Below are positions 51,969-60,568 of a stretch of 64,000 nt of DNA, one piece after another. The notes below the pieces were generated by a model. That model had not been told where the DNA came from. It saw nothing but the letters and a program-made list of their open reading frames with translations, and did no database searches. Source of the DNA: an uncultured Collinsella sp. Lineage in GTDB: Bacteria > Actinomycetota > Coriobacteriia > Coriobacteriales > Coriobacteriaceae. The first letter of the stretch is position 1; the number at the start of each line of letters is the position of its first letter. Location: NCBI GenBank assembly GCA_900541685.1, contig UQKM01000005.1, forward strand, positions 1 through 64,000. Reading direction: 5' to 3'. Position numbers and translations under genes: made by a program.

Positions 51969-52310
51969 ATGGATTACATCCGCGCAATCGAGCGTCAGCA
52001 GATCCGCGAGGACATCCCGCAGGTCCGCGTTGCCGACAACGTCAAGGTTCACTACCGCATTAAGGAAGGCGACCGCGAGCGCATCCAGGTTTTCCAGGGT
52101 GACGTCATCCGCATGGCCGGCGCCGGTGCCCGTGAGACCTTCACCGTCCGCAAGATTTCCTTCGGTGTCGGTGTTGAGCGTACCTTCCCGCTTCACAGCC
52201 CCAAGATCGCCAAGCTCGAGGTCGTCCGTCATGGTCGCGTCCGTCGCGCCAAGCTGTACTACCTCCGCGACAAGGTGGGCAAGGCTGCTCGCATCCCCGA
52301 GAAGCGCTAA
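51969..52310 (+). CDS. rplS: Large ribosomal subunit protein bL19
   Basis: The 113-residue protein has DIPQVRVADNVKVHYRIKEGDRERIQVFQG, TVRKISFGVGVERTFPLHSPKI and RRAKLYYLRDKVGKAARI, the bL19 signature at the 30S/50S interface. ATG 51969 is used; a start at 51963 is also in frame. It has its own promoter and terminator here, whereas in many genomes it follows trmD directly. Confidence 0.97.
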   Translation: MDYIRAIERQQIREDIPQVRVADNVKVHYRIKEGDRERIQVFQGDVIRMAGAGARETFTVRKISFGVGVERTFPLHSPKIAKLEVVRHGRVRRAKLYYLRDKVGKAARIPEKR

Positions 52311-52344
52311 GAAGATCGCAGCGTCTGTCCACTCGTTTGGACAA

Positions 52345-52374
52345 AAGGGTCACCTTCGGGTGGCCCTTCTTTTT
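52345..52374 (+). terminator. Terminator after rplS
   Basis: AAGGGTCACC pairs with GGTGGCCCTT around TTCG, followed by CTTTTT. A second small TGTCC/GGACA hairpin lies just before it. Confidence 0.88.
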
Positions 52375-52403
52375 ATCTGATTTGCATGCAAGGAGGCCCC
52401 GAT

Positions 52404-53192
52404 ATGGCCAACATGACGAGCTCGGTTTCGGCATCGCAGGTTGCCGGTGAGCTGGCGAGCGCTACGTTTGAGGAGATTCCCGCCCTCGTGGAACATTATC
52501 GTGAGGATCCGCGCCAGCAGGTGATCAAGGCTTGCGAGCGTGCCCTTAAGCGCCATGCCAAGGAACTTGCCGAGCGCGAGCGCGTCAACGGTATGTACGA
52601 GCTGATGCACGAGCTCGGTGGGGATGGCGTGGTCGTGGGCGTCGACGAGGTGGGTCGCGGCTCGGTGGCCGGTCCTTTAACGGTGTGCGCCGTGTGCCTT
52701 CCCATGGAACCGCGCGTCTGGGGCATCAACGATTCCAAAAGGCTCACGCCGGCGCGCCGCGAGCTGCTCTCGGTGAAGATTGCCGAGGTCGCGACGGCGA
52801 TTGGTTTTTGCCACATCGCGCCTGCGGATATCGATGATATGGGCATGGCCCGCGCCATCCGCGCTGCCGTTGCCGGCGCCGTAGCCGATACGGGGCTCGA
52901 GCCCGATTGCGTGCTTATGGACGGTAACCCCTTGGGTGCCGTTCCCAACGAGCGCGACGTGGTGAAGGGCGATGCCAAAATCGCCTGTATCGCCGCGGCG
53001 TCCATCATGGCCAAGGTCACACGTGACGAGATGATGGTCGAGTACGACGCCGAGTATCCCGAGTATCACTTGGCCGAGTCGAAGGGCTACGCAAGCCCCG
53101 AGCACATTGAGGCGATTCGCAAACACGGACTTTGTCCGCTGCATCGTGTGAGCTATTGCGGAAACTTTCTGCAGACTGAGCGCCTTTTCTAG
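52404..53192 (+). CDS. rnhB: Ribonuclease HII
   Basis: The 262-residue enzyme cuts RNA of RNA-DNA hybrids and single ribonucleotides. VGVDEVGRGSVAGPLTVCAV carries the first Asp-Glu pair, VLMDGNPLG the next Asp and KVTRDEMM the last acidic residues. About 70 residues precede the core. AGGAGG lies 7 bases before the ATG at 52404. It is followed by a terminator and yraN. Confidence 0.95.
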   Translation: MANMTSSVSASQVAGELASATFEEIPALVEHYREDPRQQVIKACERALKRHAKELAERERVNGMYELMHELGGDGVVVGVDEVGRGSVAGPLTVCAVCLPMEPRVWGINDSKRLTPARRELLSVKIAEVATAIGFCHIAPADIDDMGMARAIRAAVAGAVADTGLEPDCVLMDGNPLGAVPNERDVVKGDAKIACIAAASIMAKVTRDEMMVEYDAEYPEYHLAESKGYASPEHIEAIRKHGLCPLHRVSYCGNFLQTERLF

Positions 53193-53241
53193 GTCAATTG
53201 TGGAGACGGGGACCTCTGGCGTTTTATTAACCTGCTGGTAG

Positions 53242-53282
53242 CGGGCCGTGTGCAACGTGATTGTTGCGTACGGCCCGTTATT
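53242..53282 (+). terminator. Terminator after rnhB
   Basis: CGGGCCGTGTGCAAC and GTTGCGTACGGCCCG pair with two internal mismatches, followed by TTATTTG. It isolates rnhB from yraN. Confidence 0.7.
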
Positions 53283-53381
53283 TGTCGGCATTTGGTCAGC
53301 TTTTGGTTTGTTTCCGGTACTTACCCGCATGAAAGGTGCCCTCATCATCGGGGCAATGCAGTGTGCGGGAAAGGAGACCCC

Positions 53382-53867
53382 ATGTGTGCCGCAAGCAAAA
53401 AGAGCAAGACGCAGCAACTCAAGGAGCGCTGGGAAGACGGCGAGCTCGACTGCGGAGCGATTACGCCCGAGTTTATCAAGGGGCTCAGTCCCCGCGAGCT
53501 CGGCATGCTGGGCGAGCTGATCACCATCGACTACTTTAACGAGCGTGGATACACCTTGTTGGAGCAGGGTTATCGTTGTATTGAGGGCGAAGCCGATCTG
53601 GTGCTGCTCGATGAGCTCGACGATGTCGTGGTGATGGCCGAGGTCAAGACGAGACGCGTCGCCCTGGATTGCACCACGCGGGTCTTTCCCGAGGAGGCCG
53701 TGGACGCCCAAAAGCAGCGTCGGTATCGCCGTATCGCAAGTTGCTATCTCATGGAGCACTATCCGCTCAGGTCGATTCGCTTCGATGCCGTGGGCGTCAC
53801 CATCCGCGGCGGGCATATCGCCGAGATCGAGCACCAGTACAATGCGTTCGATTGGCAGGTGTCGTGA
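53382..53867 (+). CDS. yraN: YraN family protein (UPF0102, nuclease-like fold)
   Basis: The 161-residue protein has LGMLGELITIDYFNERGYTLLEQGYRCIEGEADLVLLDELDDVVVMAEVKTR; the E-x-D-L-V and E-V-K-T-R motifs are the metal site of the endonuclease-like fold. The exact role is unresolved. I use the ATG at 53382, with AAAGGAG 6-7 bases upstream. The TGA overlaps the yifB start (TGATG). It opens the yraN-yifB-dprA-trmFO-xerC run. Confidence 0.9.
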   Translation: MCAASKKSKTQQLKERWEDGELDCGAITPEFIKGLSPRELGMLGELITIDYFNERGYTLLEQGYRCIEGEADLVLLDELDDVVVMAEVKTRRVALDCTTRVFPEEAVDAQKQRRYRRIASCYLMEHYPLRSIRFDAVGVTIRGGHIAEIEHQYNAFDWQVS

Positions 53868-55390
53868 TGGCGTTCGAGACGTTTGCCGTACACGCGGCCT
53901 GTATCCGCGGCGTCGAGGCAATTCCCGTCACCGTCGAGGTCTCGCTTGCCGGTGGCGTTCCGGGCATCCAGATGCTCGGCATTCCGAGTATGGAGGTGAT
54001 GGAGTCGCGCGGGCGTATCCGGTGCGCCATGCGCTCGGCCGGCTTCGAGATCCCTCGGTCTGGCATTACCGTCAACCTGGCACCCGGCGATATTCGTAAA
54101 ACTGGCAGCGGTTTTGACCTGCCGATTGCCATCGCGGTTCTGGCGGCCGATGGGCAGATTCCCCGTGACAACCTCGATCGCTGCCTTATCGCAGGTGAGC
54201 TTGGTCTGGACGGCACCGTGCTGCCCGTTAAGGGCGAGGTGGCGTTTCAGCTGTTGGCGCGCGATATGGGGCTTTCCTTTATCGCCGGTAGATCCGATCA
54301 GCATGTCCCGCTTGCGGGCGTTGACTGCGGGTTTATCGACCATCTATCTCAGCTTGCCCACGGCATGGGGGATGCCGCACGGCATTATCTGGATTCTGAA
54401 GTGCTCGAGGCGGCCTTTGATCCCGAGCTCGATTATGCCGACGTTCTGGGGCAGGAGGTCGCCAAACGTGGCATGGCGCTTGCGGCCGCCGGCGAGCTCG
54501 GCCTGCTCATGATCGGCTCGCCCGGTTCGGGCAAGACCATGCTTGCGCGGCGCATGACGGGCATTTTGCCCGAGCTTTCTCTCGAGGATCAGCAAGAGGC
54601 ACTGTGCATCCATTCGGTCTTGGGCGAGAACATCGATGGACTGCTTGCGGGGCATCGCCCCTTCCGCAGCCCGCATCACAGCATTTCGACCGCGGGACTC
54701 ATCGGCGGCGGGCGCCCTGTGCATCCGGGCGAAATAAGCCTGGCTCATGGCGGCGTGCTCTTTTTGGACGAGCTCGCCGAGTTTCCCACCGGCGTGCTGC
54801 AGACGCTGCGTCAGCCCATCGAGCGCGGTTACGTGAGGATCGTGCGCGTCGACGGGGCCTTTACGTTCCCGTCGCGCTTTCAGCTGCTGGCCGCGAGCAA
54901 TCCCTGCCCCTGTGGGTTTTTGGGCGATCGCGAAGTACCGTGTCGCTGTTCCGCGTCGATGGTCGAGCGCTACCGGGGCAAGTTGCGCGGTCCATTGGCT
55001 GACCGTATCGACATGATGATCGATGTGTCCCGCCCCGATCCCCAGGTGATCATTGAGGGCGCGGAGGGTATGTCATCGGCCGAGCTGCGCGATTATGTCG
55101 TGCGAGGGCGCGCCTTTCGCGCCTGGCGTGAATCCCGTATGGACGATGCGGGCTCCGAGGCCGAGGAAGATGAGTCGCGGTCCATTGACGGTGTCGTTTC
55201 GACCTTTGGGCTTGATGAGGCCGCCGAGAAATGCGTGCTTGGCCTGTCGAAGCGCACGCATCTCACGGGCCGCGGCATCGTGCGCCTGGTACGCATCGCG
55301 CGCACGATCGCCGATGTTGCCGAAAGCGAGCGAGTAACTCAAGACCACGTGCTCGAAGCGGCGATGTACCAGGGGAGGAGGGACCAGTAA
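53867..55390 (+). CDS. comM: YifB/ComM family Mg-chelatase-like AAA+ ATPase
   Basis: The 507-residue protein has an N-terminal subunit ChlI-like domain (VEVSLAGGVPGIQMLGIPSMEVMESRGRI), Walker A GSPGSGKTMLARRMTG, GHRPFRSPHHSISTAGLIGGG and Walker B HGGVLFLDELAEFP. ASNPCPCGFLGD with CRCSA follows, a possible zinc site. ComM is a branch-migration helicase supporting natural transformation in some species. Start ATG 53867 shares a base with the yraN stop, and the TAA shares a base with the dprA ATG. Confidence 0.95.
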   Translation: MAFETFAVHAACIRGVEAIPVTVEVSLAGGVPGIQMLGIPSMEVMESRGRIRCAMRSAGFEIPRSGITVNLAPGDIRKTGSGFDLPIAIAVLAADGQIPRDNLDRCLIAGELGLDGTVLPVKGEVAFQLLARDMGLSFIAGRSDQHVPLAGVDCGFIDHLSQLAHGMGDAARHYLDSEVLEAAFDPELDYADVLGQEVAKRGMALAAAGELGLLMIGSPGSGKTMLARRMTGILPELSLEDQQEALCIHSVLGENIDGLLAGHRPFRSPHHSISTAGLIGGGRPVHPGEISLAHGGVLFLDELAEFPTGVLQTLRQPIERGYVRIVRVDGAFTFPSRFQLLAASNPCPCGFLGDREVPCRCSASMVERYRGKLRGPLADRIDMMIDVSRPDPQVIIEGAEGMSSAELRDYVVRGRAFRAWRESRMDDAGSEAEEDESRSIDGVVSTFGLDEAAEKCVLGLSKRTHLTGRGIVRLVRIARTIADVAESERVTQDHVLEAAMYQGRRDQ

Positions 55391-56322
55391 TGCCCGGTGA
55401 GACTTTTGAATTGCATCCCGGTGATGCGTTGTATCCAGATACGGTTTTGGAGCTCTCTGATGTACCCCAGACGCTCTATGTGCGCGGCAACCCCGAGGTG
55501 CTTTCGACGCCCGCGCTCTCCATCATCGGCGCGCGCAAGGCCTCGCCGTACGGTCTCGCCGTGGCGGAACTTGCGGCCAAGGTGGCGGTTGAGGCGGGGG
55601 TGACGGTGGTCTCGGGCGGTGCGGTCGGCTGCGACCAGGCGTCGGGCTGGGCTGCGGTCAACGCCGGGGGCAAGCATGTCGTGGTACTGGGGACCGGCGC
55701 CGATGTTGTGTATCCGCGCTCGAGCGCCGGCCTCATCACGCGCACACTCGATACGGGCGGCGCGGTCGTTTCGATTTCGCCGTGGGGTATGGGACCGCGT
55801 AAGTTCGCCTTTCCGCGGCGCAATCGCGTTATCGCCGCCTTGTCGCAGGCGCTCTTTGTTTCCGAGGCGGGCATGCCCTCGGGTACGTTCTCCACGGCGG
55901 AGGCCGCTATGGACCTGGGACGAGAGCTCCTTGCAGTGCCGGGCTCTATCCTTTCGCCCGAGTCGCGCGGGACCAACTACCTCATCGCTAACGGAGCCTG
56001 CTGCATTATCGACGAGGAATCAATCGAGATGGCCATCTCGCGCATCTACGGCACGCTGCGCTACTCGCGTCCCGATGCACCCGGCATCGCCGATCTGGAC
56101 CCCACACAGCAGGCCGTGATGCACGCGCTTATCGCCTCGCCGCTCAAGGTCGACGACATTGCCGCGCTCGTCTCGCTTGATGCTGTCGGCGTGCTCAAGC
56201 TCTTGGGCTCGCTCGAGCTCGAGGGCCTTATCGAGCGCATGATGGATGGAAGGTATGCGCCCTCGAAGTTTGCGCTTCACGCCCAGACTCCCTTCGGTCA
56301 CAATGGAAAGCGTGTCAATTAG
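55390..56322 (+). CDS. dprA: DNA-processing protein DprA
   Basis: The 310-residue protein has the Rossmann-fold core LSIIGARKASPYGLAVAE, VSGGAVGCDQASGWAAVNAGG and FPRRNRVIAALSQALFVSEAGMPSGTF, typical of DprA/Smf, which protects incoming single-stranded DNA and loads RecA. A winged-helix-like C-terminus follows (QQAVMHALIASPLKVDDIAALV). The start overlaps the yifB stop. With ComM it hints at natural competence, but other competence genes are outside the window. Confidence 0.95.
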   Translation: MPGETFELHPGDALYPDTVLELSDVPQTLYVRGNPEVLSTPALSIIGARKASPYGLAVAELAAKVAVEAGVTVVSGGAVGCDQASGWAAVNAGGKHVVVLGTGADVVYPRSSAGLITRTLDTGGAVVSISPWGMGPRKFAFPRRNRVIAALSQALFVSEAGMPSGTFSTAEAAMDLGRELLAVPGSILSPESRGTNYLIANGACCIIDEESIEMAISRIYGTLRYSRPDAPGIADLDPTQQAVMHALIASPLKVDDIAALVSLDAVGVLKLLGSLELEGLIERMMDGRYAPSKFALHAQTPFGHNGKRVN

Positions 56323-56336
56323 AAAGGTGTTTGCAG

Positions 56337-57674
56337 ATGCAGTTCGATCAGGTGACGGTTATCGGTGGCGGTCTGGCGGGTTCGGAATGTGCGATCCAGC
56401 TTGCAGATCGCGGGTTTGCCGTAAAGCTGTGCGAGATGCGCCCCCAGGTGAGCTCTCCGGCCCACCATACCGACCACCTGGCCGAGCTCGTCTGCTCAAA
56501 TTCGTTTAAGTCAACCCGTCCGGATTCCGCTGCTGGCCTGCTAAAGGCCGAGCTCGAGCGCATGGGTTCGGTGCTGCTCGATTGCGCCCATCGTGCGGCC
56601 GTTCCCGCCGGCGGTGCCCTGGCGGTCGACCGCGTCAAGTTTTCCGAGCTTGTCGAGGCCGAGGTTGCCGCCCGACCCAATATCGAGGTCGTACACGGCG
56701 AGGTCACGCAGATTCCCGAGGGCCACGTGATCATTGCCGCGGGCCCGCTGTGTTCACCGGCATTGAGCGAAGAGGTCATAAAGCTCGTCGGTGGCGACGC
56801 CTTGGCGTTCTTTGACGCTGCCGCGCCGATCGTCGATGCCTCCACGCTCGATATGGACGTGCTGTTCTCGCAGTCGCGCTACGAGGAGCAGGGGAGCGGC
56901 GACTATCTCAACGCTCCGCTCAACAAGGAGGAGTACGAGGCGTTTATTGAGGCACTCACCACCGCCGACCGCGTGGTGCTCAAGGACTTTGAGGGCGGCG
57001 ACCTCTTCCAGGCCTGTCAGCCCGCCGAGGAGGTCGCGCGTACCGGCAAGGATGCTATCCGCTTTGGCGCCATGAAGCCCGTCGGCCTGACCGACCCGCG
57101 TACCGGACGTCGTCCCTGGGCGGCGATTCAACTGCGCGCCGAGAACAAGGAAAAGACCGCCTATAACCTGGTGGGCTTCCAGACAAATTTGACTTTTGGC
57201 GAGCAAAAGCGTGTCTTCCACATGGTTCCCGGTCTGGAGAATGCCGAGTTCTTCCGTTATGGCGTTATGCACCGCAATACCTTTGTCGATGCGCCGCACG
57301 TTCTTGACGGCACCTTTGCCGTGCCTGGCACGGGCGTGCGCCTCGCCGGTCAGATCACTGGCACCGAGGGGTACATGGAAGCGGTGGCGACCGGTTTGCT
57401 TGCTGCGCTTAACACCTATGCCGAGGCTATCGGTGCGGCTTCTGTGGAGCTTCCTCGCGTGGGCGCCCTGGGTGCGCTCGTGGGCTATGCGACCGATCCG
57501 GCAACCGTGGGCTACCAGCCCATGCATGTCAATTTTGGCCTGGTGCCGCCACTCGAGGACGGCAAACGCCGCAGTAAGCGAGACCGCTACCAGGCTTATG
57601 CGGATCGCGCCCTCGAGGCCCTTGATGCCTACTTGGCCACGCGTTCCGACTTGTTTGGAGGCGACCGGTCATAG
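56337..57674 (+). CDS. trmFO: Folate-dependent tRNA-m5U54 methyltransferase TrmFO
   Basis: The 445-residue flavoprotein begins VTVIGGGLAGSECAIQLADRG, an FAD-binding loop, then HHTDHLAELVCSNSFKS and PTGGAxQ-related GQITGTEGYMEA, typical of TrmFO. It uses methylene-THF to methylate U54 of tRNA. The ATG at 56337 is preceded by AGAAAGG; TTG 56331 is too close to that site. Its stop TAG overlaps the ATA proposed as xerC start. No topA gene lies between dprA and trmFO as in many genomes. Confidence 0.95.
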   Translation: MQFDQVTVIGGGLAGSECAIQLADRGFAVKLCEMRPQVSSPAHHTDHLAELVCSNSFKSTRPDSAAGLLKAELERMGSVLLDCAHRAAVPAGGALAVDRVKFSELVEAEVAARPNIEVVHGEVTQIPEGHVIIAAGPLCSPALSEEVIKLVGGDALAFFDAAAPIVDASTLDMDVLFSQSRYEEQGSGDYLNAPLNKEEYEAFIEALTTADRVVLKDFEGGDLFQACQPAEEVARTGKDAIRFGAMKPVGLTDPRTGRRPWAAIQLRAENKEKTAYNLVGFQTNLTFGEQKRVFHMVPGLENAEFFRYGVMHRNTFVDAPHVLDGTFAVPGTGVRLAGQITGTEGYMEAVATGLLAALNTYAEAIGAASVELPRVGALGALVGYATDPATVGYQPMHVNFGLVPPLEDGKRRSKRDRYQAYADRALEALDAYLATRSDLFGGDRS

Positions 57675-58591
57675 CCTTTGACCTGTACGATACCGTCGAC
57701 TCGTTTATCGCCTACATCGCACGCGTCGAGGGGCTGTCTCCTAATACGGTGACTGCCTATGGATCGCGGTTGGAGCGCTTTGCTGCCTGGTGCGAGCGTG
57801 CGGGCGTCGATGCGCGTATGGCCGACGTGCGTGCCGTCCGCGCGTATTTGGCCGAGCTTTCGCGCGGGCAGGTGGCGCCTCGCACTCTTGCGGCACATTT
57901 GTCGGCTATTCGGTCGCTCTATCGTTGGATGGCTGCCGAGGGAATCGTGGAGGGCGATGCGGTCTCGGCGATTTCCTCGCCTAAGCTGCCGCGTGACCTG
58001 CCCGGGGTGCTGACGACCCAGCAGGTCGAGGCGCTGCTCCAAGCCCCCGACACCGCAACGTCCGCGGGACTGCGCGATGCGGCGATGCTCGAGCTACTTT
58101 ATGCATCCGGCGCACGCATCTCAGAGCTTGCGGCGCTCAATGTGGAATCTATCTCATGGTCTGAGCGCACGCTGCGGCTATGGGGTAAGGGGGGCAAGGA
58201 GCGTATCGTTCCTCTGTATCGTCGCGCACTCGAGGCGACGCGCACCTATGTCGAGGAGGGGAGACCGGCGCTGCTTGCGCAGGCAAAGCGTCGCGATGCT
58301 GCAAACGGTCCCCATCCGCTGTTGATATCTGTGCGCGGCAACCGCATGAGTGCTGCCATGCTCAGGCGACGGTTCCATATGTTGGCGACGCGTGCCGGCA
58401 TTCCGGCCGACATCGCGCCGCATGCGATGCGTCATACGTTTGCGACCGATCTGCTTGAGGGCGGCGCTGACCTGCGTTCGGTTCAAGAGTTGCTGGGACA
58501 TGCGAGCCTGTCCACGACGCAGATCTACACGCATCTCACGCCCGATCGGCTTAAGCGCGCTGTGGCCCAGGCCCATCCCCGGGGCGAGTAA
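57671..58591 (+). CDS. xerC: XerC-type tyrosine recombinase with apparent ATA start
   Basis: From the ATA at 57671 the frame gives 306 residues, the normal XerC length, beginning IAFDLYDTVDSFIAYIARVEGLSPNTVTAY, the SAM-like N-domain. The first canonical start, GTG 57749, would remove 26 residues of that domain. GGAGG at 57657-57661 is 9 bases before the ATA, so AUA initiation is plausible. The catalytic set is R149, K173, H251-A-M-R254, H277 and Y286, all present. It should resolve chromosome dimers at dif with a partner. It overlaps the trmFO stop. Confidence 0.85.
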   Translation: MAFDLYDTVDSFIAYIARVEGLSPNTVTAYGSRLERFAAWCERAGVDARMADVRAVRAYLAELSRGQVAPRTLAAHLSAIRSLYRWMAAEGIVEGDAVSAISSPKLPRDLPGVLTTQQVEALLQAPDTATSAGLRDAAMLELLYASGARISELAALNVESISWSERTLRLWGKGGKERIVPLYRRALEATRTYVEEGRPALLAQAKRRDAANGPHPLLISVRGNRMSAAMLRRRFHMLATRAGIPADIAPHAMRHTFATDLLEGGADLRSVQELLGHASLSTTQIYTHLTPDRLKRAVAQAHPRGE

Positions 58592-58637
58592 GCTGGGCGG
58601 CACGCGTTGCGCTTAGGTGTGTGGTTTTGATTGCGGG

Positions 58638-58666
58638 TTGGCAGGAAGAGGTAATCCTGCTATCAT
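58638..58666 (+). promoter_or_regulatory. Promoter of rpsB-tsf
   Basis: TTGGCA (58638-58643) and TATCAT (58661-58666) are 17 bases apart, with start near 58673. Confidence 0.78.
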
Positions 58667-58672
58667 TCATCG

Positions 58673-58807
58673 GGTTGCTTCACGGCAACAGGTTTTTATC
58701 ACGCACGCGCGGCTACTTCATACCGTGGTGCCCGGGCTTTGGTAGCACATGTCCGGGTTGGTTTTGGAGGATGACCCCGCGCGGAGGCAAACCACAGGAG
58801 GTTTAAC
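58673..58807 (+). other. 5' leader of rpsB, possible autoregulatory RNA
   Basis: A leader of about 135 bases separates the promoter from rpsB. It has GTGCCCGG/CCGGGT-type pairing potential and GC-rich segments. It ends with AGGAGG just before the ATG. Ribosomal protein S2 operons are often autoregulated through such leaders, but I cannot match a known motif. Confidence 0.4.
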
Positions 58808-59536
58808 ATGGCTACCAAGATTAATATCCGCACCCTGCTCGAGGCCGGCTGCCACTTCGGTCACCAGACCCGTCGCTGGAACCCCAAGATGAAGCCGTTC
58901 ATCTTCGGTGAGCGCAACGGCATCTACATCCTCGACCTCAAGCAGACCATCCTCGACGCCGACCAGGCCTACACCTTCGTCAAGAACGTCGCCAAGGGCG
59001 GCAACGTGCTGTTCGTCGGCACCAAGAAGCAGGCTCAGGAGGCCGTCAAGAACGCCGCTGAGCGCGCCAACATGCCTTACATCAACCAGCGTTGGCTCGG
59101 CGGCATGCTGACCAACTTCGTCACCATCCGCTCCCGCATCAACCGCATGGAGGAGCTCGAGGCCATGGTCGAGGACGGCCGCATGGCAGTTCTCCCCAAG
59201 AAGGAGCAGGCTGTGCTCGGTAAGGAGCTCACCAAGCTCCAGACCAACCTCGGTGGCGCCCGCGACATGAAGGGCCTGCCCCAGGCTCTCTTCGTTATCG
59301 ACACCAAGCGCGAGGAGAACGCCATCAAGGAGGCTCAGCGCCTGAACATCCCCGTCGTCGCTCTGATCGACACCAACTCCGATCCCGACGAGGTCGAGTA
59401 CGGCATCCCCTGCAACGATGACGCTATCTCCGCTGTCACACTTATGTGCGAGCTCATGGCTGACGCCTGCCTCGCTGGCTCCGGCAAGGAGCAGGTCTCC
59501 GAGGCCGAGATGGCCGCTGAGCCCAAGGCCGAGTAA
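58808..59536 (+). CDS. rpsB: Small ribosomal subunit protein uS2
   Basis: The 242-residue protein begins TKINIRTLLEAGCHFGHQTRRWNPKMKPFIF and has FVGTKKQAQEAV and QRWLGGMLTNF, standard for uS2. CACAGGAGG lies before the ATG. It is followed 45 bases later by tsf, with a strong promoter upstream. Confidence 0.97.
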   Translation: MATKINIRTLLEAGCHFGHQTRRWNPKMKPFIFGERNGIYILDLKQTILDADQAYTFVKNVAKGGNVLFVGTKKQAQEAVKNAAERANMPYINQRWLGGMLTNFVTIRSRINRMEELEAMVEDGRMAVLPKKEQAVLGKELTKLQTNLGGARDMKGLPQALFVIDTKREENAIKEAQRLNIPVVALIDTNSDPDEVEYGIPCNDDAISAVTLMCELMADACLAGSGKEQVSEAEMAAEPKAE

Positions 59537-59581
59537 ATCAGTCTTAGTTAATTCTTTTTCATCTCTTTGAAAGGAACCACA

Positions 59582-60451
59582 ATGGCCCAGATTACCGCCG
59601 CTATGGTCAAGCAGCTCCGCGAGATGACCGACTCCCCGATGATGGAGTGCAAGAAGGCTCTCGTCGAGGCTGACGGCGACATGGACGCCGCTGTCGACGT
59701 TCTGCGCAAGAACGGCCTCGCCAAGGCTGCCAAGAAGGCTGGCCGTGAGACCAACGAGGGCGCTGTCGCCGCGTTCGTCTCCGAGGACGGCAAGACCGGC
59801 GCTCTGCTCGAGCTCTCCTGCGAGACCGACTTCGTCGGCTCCAACGCCAAGTTCACCGGCTTTGCTTCCAAGGTCGCTGAGGTTGTCGCTACCACCGAGC
59901 CTGCTGACGTCGACGCTCTGCTCGAGAAGCCGATGGGCGAGGAGACCGTTTCCTCCGAGCTCACCGAGATGATTCACATCATGGGCGAGAACATGAAGAT
60001 CTCCCGTTTCGCCGCCCGCAAGGCTGAGAACGGCGCTCTCGCTTCTTACATCCACATGGGTGGTAAGATCGGCGTTCTCGTCGAGTTCGCTTTCGAGAAG
60101 GCCGAGACCGCTCAGGCTGAGTCCTTCAAGACCTTTGCTCACGACGTTGCCCTTCAGGTTGCCGCCGTCGCCCCGATTTGCGCTACCCGCGATCAGGTTC
60201 CGGCCGAGACCGTCGAGCACGAGAAGCAGATCTACATGGCTCAGGCTGCCGAGTCCGGCAAGCCCGAGGCTATCCAGGAGAAGATGGCTGTTGGCCGTCT
60301 GGAGAAGTTCTACAAGCAGTCCGTGCTCACCGAGCAGGAGTTCATCAAGGACAGCTCCCTCACCATCAAGAAGTACGCTGAGCAGGTCTCCAAGGAGCTC
60401 GGCGACACCATTACCGTCGTTGCCTTTGACCGTCTGGTCCGTGGCGAGTAA
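59582..60451 (+). CDS. tsf: Elongation factor Ts
   Basis: The 289-residue EF-Tu exchange factor starts AQITAAMVKQLREMTDSPMMECKKALVEADGDMD and contains ELSCETDFVGSN, typical of EF-Ts. GAAAGGAAC precedes the ATG at 59582; a TTG-type start at 59567 is also in frame but unlikely. It is followed by a terminator. Confidence 0.97.
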   Translation: MAQITAAMVKQLREMTDSPMMECKKALVEADGDMDAAVDVLRKNGLAKAAKKAGRETNEGAVAAFVSEDGKTGALLELSCETDFVGSNAKFTGFASKVAEVVATTEPADVDALLEKPMGEETVSSELTEMIHIMGENMKISRFAARKAENGALASYIHMGGKIGVLVEFAFEKAETAQAESFKTFAHDVALQVAAVAPICATRDQVPAETVEHEKQIYMAQAAESGKPEAIQEKMAVGRLEKFYKQSVLTEQEFIKDSSLTIKKYAEQVSKELGDTITVVAFDRLVRGE

Positions 60452-60474
60452 ATAAGCTCTTGTAGCTGGTAATG

Positions 60475-60509
60475 AGCAGGCTGTGGGTTTTACTCACAGC
60501 CTGCTTTTT
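60475..60509 (+). terminator. Terminator after tsf
   Basis: AGCAGGCTGTG pairs with CACAGCCTGCT around a short loop, followed by TTTTT. It ends the rpsB-tsf unit. Confidence 0.92.
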
Positions 60510-60568
60510 CATGGCTCCCCGTTGAGCCTTTGATATTATGTTGTGAGTCTAATTAAAGGAGGATCGCT

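Noticed and set aside
58621..58806. Small 61-codon frame upstream of rpsB
   Set aside because: It covers the promoter and leader, lacks a ribosome site and shows no protein-like conservation.
58718..60220. A 500-codon minus-strand frame opposite rpsB and tsf
   Set aside because: It is an artefact of the strong codon bias in ribosomal genes.
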